Positions 7,273-11,288 of a stretch of 11,288 nucleotides of DNA are shown here, piece by piece (the stretch's first letter is position 1; every line of letters begins with the position of its first letter). Both the position numbers and the translations under genes were made by a program. This DNA comes from Bacteroidota bacterium (GTDB lineage: Bacteria > Bacteroidota > Bacteroidia > Sphingobacteriales > Sphingobacteriaceae). Under the pieces are notes generated by a model. The model saw only the letters and a program-made list of their open reading frames with translations, had not been told where the DNA came from and searched no databases. The DNA is taken from NCBI GenBank assembly GCA_013288465.1, contig JABDBT010000080.1:1-11288 (forward strand), written 5' to 3'.

Positions 7273-8007
7273 TTACTGTCCTAAAGCTTTCTTTATCCGA
7301 TTTTCCACTTCCAATACTAACTCTTCAATTGGCTTTGAGCCGGGTTCAATTGGTTCAAGCACTTCCCAGGTCATGCGGGTAAAGGTATTTAACGGGTAAA
7401 GGCCGTAGCGTATCATCTTCCACGAATTATTAATAGCTATTGGCACCAATAACGCGTCGGGACATTTTTTTAAAATAGTAGCAATACCGCCAACATGAAA
7501 AGGTTTTAATTTACCGTCAGTTGAGCGCGTGCCTTCCGGAAAAATAACCGCCGACCAGTTATGCTCTTTCATACGTGTGCCCAGCTTAGCTACTTCGGTT
7601 ATAGATTGTTTACGGTCTTTACGGTCGATATTGGCGCCGCCGCCATATTTCAAATTAAAGGATATAGAAGGGATGCCTTTGGTCAACTCAATTTTTGAGA
7701 TAAACTTAGCATGGTATTTCCGCAGAAACCAAATTAGCGGCGGTATATCCAGCATACTTTGATGGTTAGCTAAAAATATAATTGACCGACCAATAGGCAG
7801 GTGCTGTTTATTAGTAAACGTTACTGTATTCCCTAAAATATAAACAGTGCTGGTGAGGAATAAATTTAAAAGGTCAACAGATCTTTTATGTGCCGAATAA
7901 CCAAAAAGCCTGTAACAAATCCATTGTATAGGCTGAAATATTAACAGCACTAAAAAAAAAGCCACAATGGCAACAGGTGATAAAAAATAGCCTAAAAACT
8001 TTTTCAT
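7273..8007 (-). CDS. 1-acylglycerol-3-phosphate acyltransferase (PlsC type)
   Basis: This 244-residue membrane-associated acyltransferase should transfer a fatty acyl group to the sn-2 position of lysophosphatidic acid, the second step of phospholipid synthesis. A hydrophobic N-terminal helix at about 7-31 anchors it. The catalytic motif NHQSMLD (residues 81-87, His82 and Asp87) and the substrate-binding motif FPEGTRS (156-162) are intact. An LVPIAINNSW segment (187-196) matches motif IV. The length is that of ordinary PlsC enzymes. I start at the ATG at 8007 (MKKFLGYF) rather than an in-frame TTG two codons upstream. It follows the Nudix gene by 40 bp on the same strand and probably shares its promoter. 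Related acyltransferases acting on ornithine lipids or other lyso-lipids cannot be excluded. Confidence 0.9.
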   Translation of the reverse strand: MKKFLGYFLSPVAIVAFFLVLLIFQPIQWICYRLFGYSAHKRSVDLLNLFLTSTVYILGNTVTFTNKQHLPIGRSIIFLANHQSMLDIPPLIWFLRKYHAKFISKIELTKGIPSISFNLKYGGGANIDRKDRKQSITEVAKLGTRMKEHNWSAVIFPEGTRSTDGKLKPFHVGGIATILKKCPDALLVPIAINNSWKMIRYGLYPLNTFTRMTWEVLEPIEPGSKPIEELVLEVENRIKKALGQ

Positions 8008-8047
8008 GAGCAATTACAGCTAAAGTAAAAATAATTTGATAAATGTT

Positions 8048-8611
8048 TTATGGTAACCGGTTTTCTAACAGCAATAATTTCACCCTCAAAACCGCCGCAA
8101 CTGTAATAGCATCAGTAATTTCATTACGGCAAACCATTTGATAAACTTCTTCAAACGGTAGTTTATGAATTTGCAGTTGCTCGGTATCTTCCGGTTCGGG
8201 CTGGTACTGCTCTAATCCGCGGGCAAGATAAATAATGCTAAGCTCATCACTTACCGAGTTGCTCAGGTGCATTCGTTGTATTTCTGTCCAGCGTTGTGCT
8301 TTTAACCCTGTTTCTTCCACTAACTCGCGCTTAGCCGATTCCAGCGGATCGGCTCCTAACGGACTGCCGCCTTCGGGTATCTCCCAACTGTACTGGTTTA
8401 AAACAAAACGGTATTGTCCAACCAAATAAGTGTTCAGGTCGTCATCTAAAGGCACAATACCCATAGCGTAATTTTTAAAATGAACTTTCCCGTAAATACC
8501 AGGATTGCCTGATGGGTTTATCACCTGGTATTCGGTCAAATTTACCCACGGGTTATCATAAGCATTGCGCTCGGCGGTAATTTGCCAGGGGTTTTCTTCG
8601 GGATGTTGCAT
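8048..8611 (-). CDS. Nudix hydrolase, ADP-ribose pyrophosphatase-like
   Basis: The product is a 187-residue cytosolic Nudix enzyme expected to cleave a nucleoside diphosphate linked to another group, with ADP-sugars likely. The Nudix box spans Gly81 to Leu103. The metal-binding part RELVEETGL (95-103, with Glu96, Glu99 and Glu100) is intact, but the first glutamate of the box is alanine (Ala87, in LGADPLES). The preceding YSWEIPEGG and the N-terminal strand arrangement fit the ADP-ribose pyrophosphatase branch. That the enzyme is active is likely but not certain given the Ala87 change. It begins with the ATG at 8611, four bases from a perfect -7 promoter box, and leads a two-gene unit with the PlsC-type acyltransferase 40 bp downstream. 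Confidence 0.87.
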   Translation of the reverse strand: MQHPEENPWQITAERNAYDNPWVNLTEYQVINPSGNPGIYGKVHFKNYAMGIVPLDDDLNTYLVGQYRFVLNQYSWEIPEGGSPLGADPLESAKRELVEETGLKAQRWTEIQRMHLSNSVSDELSIIYLARGLEQYQPEPEDTEQLQIHKLPFEEVYQMVCRNEITDAITVAAVLRVKLLLLENRLP

Positions 8612-8615
8612 TTTG

Positions 8616-8623
8616 CAAAGGTA
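8616..8623 (-). promoter_or_regulatory. -7 promoter element TACCTTTG for the Nudix-plsC unit
   Basis: On the minus strand TACCTTTG matches TAnnTTTG exactly and is followed by CAAA and the ATG at 8611. The message would be leaderless or begin within a few bases of the start codon. No obvious -33 TTG is visible. The box is divergent from the methyltransferase -7 box about 45 bp away. Confidence 0.6.
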
Positions 8624-8668
8624 AATTAATGTTGAAATTATGGGTTACCCTTAGTTAAGGTATTTTAT

Positions 8669-8676
8669 TAAGTTTG
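8669..8676 (+). promoter_or_regulatory. -7 promoter element TAAGTTTG for the R-M module
   Basis: TAAGTTTG is an exact match to TAnnTTTG and lies seven bases before the methyltransferase ATG at 8684, implying a very short or absent leader. There is no matching promoter box before the endonuclease gene, so this one probably drives both genes. Confidence 0.6.
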
Positions 8677-8690
8677 TAACATAATGGATT
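8673..8690 (+). repeat. Left copy of a direct repeat bracketing the R-M module
   Basis: TTTGTAACATA at 8673-8683, just before and touching the methyltransferase start, recurs exactly at 10748-10758 beyond the endonuclease stop. After a small gap GGATT follows in both copies. Part of the match (TTTG) belongs to the -7 promoter box, so common promoter function may explain some of the similarity. Confidence 0.45.
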
Positions 8691-9994
8691 TAAAAACAAC
8701 CCATAAAATTATTAATGGCGATAGCCGAAATATGACAGAATTAGCAAATAATTCTGTTAACCTCATTGTAACATCACCACCCTATTGGCAACTTAAGGAT
8801 TACGGAACGACTTCGCAAATAGGATATCATGATACTTATGAAAATTATATTAATAATTTAAATTTGGTTTGGAAGGAATGTTACCGTGTGCTTCATAATG
8901 GCTGTAGGCTATGTATAAACATAGGTGATCAGTTTGCAAGAGCAGTTTATTATGGCCGGTACAAAGTTATCCCAATACGAGAGGAGATTATAAAATTCTG
9001 CGAAATTATCGGCTTCGATTACATGGGTGCTGTTATATGGCAAAAAGTTACTACCACAAATACTTCTGGCGGAGGGGTACAAATGGGTTCGTACCCATAT
9101 CCCCGCAACGGTGTATTGAAAATTGATTATGAGTTTATTTTGATTTTCAAGAAGCTCGGAGATGCCCCTAAGCATACAAAAGAGCAAAAAGAGCTTTCTA
9201 AAATGACCGCAGAAGAATGGAATACTTATTTCGCAGGTCATTGGAATTTTGCAGGCGCAAAGCAAGATAAACATATTGCCATGTTTCCGGAAGAATTACC
9301 AAAGCGTTTAATAAAAATGTTTTCCTTCGTAGGCGAAACTGTTCTTGATCCCTTTGCCGGTAGTGGTACAACATCTTTAGCAGCAAGAAATTTAAACCGA
9401 AATTCGGTAGCCTATGAAGTTAACCCTGAATTTATTCCAATTATACAAAGCAAATTAGAAAGTTACCAAGTTGATATAAATAGTACAACCTATTCATTTG
9501 TCATACAAGGTGATACAGCTATTGATTTTGTAGAAGCAATAACCCAGTTGCCCTATAAATTTACAGATCCACATACACTGGACAAGAAAATAGATATTAA
9601 GAAACTGCAATTTGGGTCAAAACTGGATAAGGATGGGCACACAAAAAAAGACGAACTGTTTACTGTTAAAGAAGTAATCAGCCCCGAAAAGATAAGATTA
9701 AGTAATAATTTAGTGGTTCGCCTAATCGGGATAAAAGAAGATACGGTTATTAATGGTAAAGCAACTACGTTTTTAATTGAAAAGACTAAAGGTAAACGTG
9801 TTTTTATGAAGTATGATAATGACAAGTATGATGATGAAAATAACTTGCTATGCTATTTATACCTTGAAAATAAAACATTTGTAAATGCTCATTTAATAAA
9901 AAGCGGATTAGCTAATGTTGACAACGAGTTGAATTTTAAACATAAGAAAAAATTCAACTCTATTTACAATTCCAACAATGAAATAACTGATTAA
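8684..9994 (+). CDS. Type II DNA methyltransferase (beta class) with SNase-like C-terminal domain
   Basis: This 436-residue modification enzyme should methylate an exocyclic amino group of the R-M target, protecting host DNA from the adjacent nuclease. The catalytic motif IV TSPPYW (30-35) comes before the AdoMet-binding motif I DPFAGSGTT (222-230), the beta-class order. TSPPYW favours N4-cytosine methylation. Residues 197-215 (HIAMFPEELPKRLI) match motif X. After about residue 260 comes an extension with DKKIDIKKLQFGSK, then a region (about 325-427) like staphylococcal nuclease: VVRLIGI, a lysine-rich strand, DKYDDENNLLCYLY and FVNAHLIKSGLANV. The SNase arginine before the active loop is kept (Arg346), but the DGDT calcium loop reads SPEK and the DTPE and second-arginine positions are lost, so this domain is probably structural or DNA-binding. 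The gene is A+T-rich and precedes the endonuclease by 39 bp. Confidence 0.9.
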   Translation: MDLKTTHKIINGDSRNMTELANNSVNLIVTSPPYWQLKDYGTTSQIGYHDTYENYINNLNLVWKECYRVLHNGCRLCINIGDQFARAVYYGRYKVIPIREEIIKFCEIIGFDYMGAVIWQKVTTTNTSGGGVQMGSYPYPRNGVLKIDYEFILIFKKLGDAPKHTKEQKELSKMTAEEWNTYFAGHWNFAGAKQDKHIAMFPEELPKRLIKMFSFVGETVLDPFAGSGTTSLAARNLNRNSVAYEVNPEFIPIIQSKLESYQVDINSTTYSFVIQGDTAIDFVEAITQLPYKFTDPHTLDKKIDIKKLQFGSKLDKDGHTKKDELFTVKEVISPEKIRLSNNLVVRLIGIKEDTVINGKATTFLIEKTKGKRVFMKYDNDKYDDENNLLCYLYLENKTFVNAHLIKSGLANVDNELNFKHKKKFNSIYNSNNEITD

Positions 9995-10033
9995 CTTTTA
10001 TGGGTTTACCTGATACAACAATATAAACATAGA

Positions 10034-10738
10034 ATGGAAAAAGAATGGATTACAGGTATTGAAGGAGTTAATTTAAAATTCAAGCGTGAAACGTTACTGA
10101 ATTATGCGATGAACAGATGGGGATTGAACAAAGCTCATAGTGTTGGTTCAACATCAGAATTAATAAGAACTTGCGCACCTTCAAAATATGAAGAATGGAT
10201 AGCCTTTTATTTTAATAAAGCTAAGCAAAAAAAGAAAAACGGAATAAGCCTTACAAAAGAATATATTACTATGTTAGGGCAAACGCTATATATTAAACTA
10301 TCTGAGGTAGTTCAAAAAGAGTTAATTTCAATTAATGAAGAGGAGTGTATTGATTATGCATATAACCTTGTATTAAATCGAACTTACGAAGGCTATATTA
10401 CAGAAATAGAAACTATATATGGTCAACTTGAATCAGCAATTGATGCTAAAATAGAACCCGCAGAAGACAGCTGGGACAGAACATACAGTGTTGACTTTTT
10501 TGTTAAGGTTTTCGATAAATTTATTGGCATACAAATAAAGCCAATAGCATCTGGACAGGCTTTAAATCAATATCAATGGATTGAAATGCACAAGATTAAT
10601 CATCGACGATTTGAAGATAGATTCGGTGGCAAAGTGTTTTTTGTTTATTCAACTAAAAGTTCAGCAGGAAAAAAGAAAATATATAACATAGAAGTAATTG
10701 AACAAATAATATCTGAGATAAAAAGACTTTCAGAATAA
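10034..10738 (+). CDS. Probable MjaI-family Type II restriction endonuclease
   Basis: This is a 234-residue soluble protein directly downstream of the methyltransferase. Features that I recognise from MjaI-type enzymes (CTAG cutters) are an N-terminal NYAMNRWGLNKAHSVGSTSELI-like stretch, the NRTYEGY turn (115-121) and the core SVDFFVKV (152-159). This core ends in FIGIQIKPI (163-171), a PD-(D/E)XK fold with Asp154 and a Gln167-x-Lys169 variant in place of Glu-x-Lys. A beta strand VFFVYS at 201-206 fits the core sheet. MjaI proteins cleave CTAG, and the window contains no CTAG. The start at 10034 is the first ATG in frame. No separate promoter or controller gene is seen, so it is probably expressed from the methyltransferase transcript. 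G+C is low (about 28% at 10261-10320 by hand count). The family assignment is by eye and the target sequence is inferred. Confidence 0.7.
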   Translation: MEKEWITGIEGVNLKFKRETLLNYAMNRWGLNKAHSVGSTSELIRTCAPSKYEEWIAFYFNKAKQKKKNGISLTKEYITMLGQTLYIKLSEVVQKELISINEEECIDYAYNLVLNRTYEGYITEIETIYGQLESAIDAKIEPAEDSWDRTYSVDFFVKVFDKFIGIQIKPIASGQALNQYQWIEMHKINHRRFEDRFGGKVFFVYSTKSSAGKKKIYNIEVIEQIISEIKRLSE

Positions 10739-10747
10739 CTATAGCTT

Positions 10748-10764
10748 TTTGTAACATACGGATT
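10748..10764 (+). repeat. Right copy of a direct repeat bracketing the R-M module
   Basis: TTTGTAACATA at 10748-10758 repeats 8673-8683 exactly and is followed by CGGATT where the left copy has ATGGATT. It lies 9 bp after the endonuclease stop and before the pmp3-like gene. The pair could be the scar of module insertion or two copies of a promoter-type sequence. Confidence 0.45.
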
Positions 10765-10786
10765 CCGCAACACTCTAAATAAAGCT

Positions 10787-10987
10787 ATGCGTTACTTCCT
10801 TTGTATAATTTTTCCTCCGGCTGCGGTTTTAACCACTGGGCGTATTGGTGCGTTAATATTAAATATCATATTAACCATCTTTTTTTGGATACCGGGCGTA
10901 ATACATGCCATATTGGTTACCCAGGATTTTTATGATGCTAAAAGGCACCGCCAATTAGTGCGGGTTATGAAAAGAAACCGGTATTAA
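10787..10987 (+). CDS. Pmp3/YqaE-family mini membrane protein
   Basis: The product is a 66-residue protein with two hydrophobic helices (about residues 2-17 and 21-44) separated by a short turn. It contains the Pmp3 (PF01679) hallmarks IIFPPAAVL near the N-terminus and WIPGVIHAILV at 34-44, and ends in a basic tail (RHRQLVRVMKRNRY). Members of this family sit in the cytoplasmic membrane and are often induced by salt, cold or envelope stress. Their molecular activity is not established. The gene lies 48 bp after the endonuclease stop but looks unrelated to it. It probably represents the original chromosomal neighbour of the Nudix gene. Its stop is 2 bp from an inverted repeat. Confidence 0.85.
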   Translation: MRYFLCIIFPPAAVLTTGRIGALILNIILTIFFWIPGVIHAILVTQDFYDAKRHRQLVRVMKRNRY

Positions 10988-10989
10988 TA

Positions 10990-11122
10990 AGAGCCAAGAT
11001 ATTAGAGTTAAGAACCAAGATAAAAAAGCAATAACGAATTTGTTATTACTCTAATTCAGATGTAACCTGACTAATTTTTTCTTTTGTGGATTTTCTCTCT
11101 ATATTATTATTTTCTTGGCTCT
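10990..11122. repeat. Inverted repeat in the convergent gap after the pmp3 gene
   Basis: AGAGCCAAGA at 10990-10999 pairs with TCTTGGCTCT at 11113-11122. Inside it, TTAGAGT (11002-11008) pairs with ACTCTAA (11048-11054), and AATAAC (11030-11035) pairs with GTTATT (11042-11047) around a GAATTT loop. The outer arms lie 2 bp from the pmp3 stop and 7 bp from the DUF3347 stop. It resembles in layout, but not in sequence, the inverted repeats of the other two convergent gaps. A transcript-end function is inferred. Confidence 0.75.
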
Positions 11123-11129
11123 CCTACTC

Positions 11130-11288
11130 CTACCTCACCGCAGGCTTTAATTCCTCTTTAACCATGCCGCAGTCTGCCATGCCGCCTGTGCCGAAATATG
11201 GGTTTTTTATAGCAGCGGTTTCACTTATCCAATAAACCTTTTTCATAGGGCAGTATTGTTTATATAATGTAGCTGTATTTAGTTGAAA
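11130..11288 (-). CDS. DUF3347 protein, C-terminal 52 residues (cut by window edge)
   Basis: The minus strand is open from the right window edge to a TAG at 11130-11132 and encodes 52 residues. The sequence has YKQYCPMKKVYWIS, then IKNPYFG, then MADCGMVKEELK. This is the conserved end of DUF3347, found in Bacteroidota as a stand-alone exported protein or at the C-terminus of CusB-like metal-efflux adaptor proteins. The cysteine in QYCPM and the one in DCGMV are conserved in the family and are thought to be metal-related. The rest of the protein lies outside the window, so which of the two architectures applies cannot be told. The reading frame is complete and uninterrupted. It converges on the pmp3 gene. 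Confidence 0.7.
   Translation of the reverse strand, partial: FQLNTATLYKQYCPMKKVYWISETAAIKNPYFGTGGMADCGMVKEELKPAVR

Noticed and set aside
8008..8013. TTG at 8013 as the start of the PlsC-type acyltransferase
   Set aside because: It adds only two residues, while the ATG at 8007 begins a normal MKK-type N-terminus.
9650..9970. The methyltransferase tail as an active thermonuclease, giving a fused restriction-modification enzyme
   Set aside because: The calcium-loop aspartates, the glutamate base and the second arginine are not in place, and a separate endonuclease gene follows.
10000..10026. An eight-codon frame (MGLPDTTI) between the methyltransferase and endonuclease genes as a leader or controller peptide
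   Set aside because: It is too short to distinguish from chance and has no ribosome-binding sequence or C-protein resemblance.

Overview
The window reads as a chromosomal piece of a member of the Bacteroidota, most like the Sphingobacteriaceae (Mucilaginibacter/Pedobacter type). The reasons are: promoter -7 boxes of the form TAnnTTTG lying almost on start codons, mostly absent Shine-Dalgarno sequences, a LytS/LytTR two-component pair, a secreted M28 peptidase, a DUF3347 C-terminus, and an overall G+C that looks close to 40%. The genus is an inference.

Layout. (a) 1-785, minus strand: an HD-domain phosphohydrolase followed by the start of a YitT-type membrane protein that runs off the left edge. 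(b) 999-2354, plus: a secreted M28 zinc aminopeptidase. (c) 2506-4411, minus: a small one-helix membrane protein, an ABC ATPase and an ABC-2 permease, tightly packed and translationally coupled, resembling bacitracin/lantibiotic self-protection transporters. (d) 4616-7171, plus, divergent from the transporter: a LytS-type sensor kinase, an unknown secreted protein and a LytTR response regulator in one apparent operon. (e) 7273-8611, minus: a Nudix hydrolase followed by a PlsC-type acyltransferase. (f) 8684-10738, plus: a Type II restriction-modification module made of an m4C/m6A beta-class methyltransferase with an unusual degenerate staphylococcal-nuclease-like tail and an MjaI-like endonuclease. 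(g) 10787-10987: a Pmp3/YqaE mini membrane protein. (h) 11130-11288, minus: the C-terminal 52 residues of a DUF3347 protein, cut by the right edge.

The most notable points concern the R-M module. MjaI-family enzymes cut CTAG, and a base-by-base read of the whole window finds no CTAG at all, while GATC, of identical base composition, occurs at least 15 times. The module is A+T-rich compared with its neighbours and is bracketed by an 11-base direct repeat, as if inserted between the Nudix gene and the pmp3 gene. The methyltransferase carries a C-terminal domain with a nuclease fold whose catalytic residues look lost.

A second pattern is structural. All three convergent gene pairs are separated by 100-150 bp gaps whose two ends, within about a dozen bases of each stop codon, form inverted repeats. 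Each gap uses a different A+T-rich repeat. They look like bidirectional transcript-end structures or a family of intergenic repeats.
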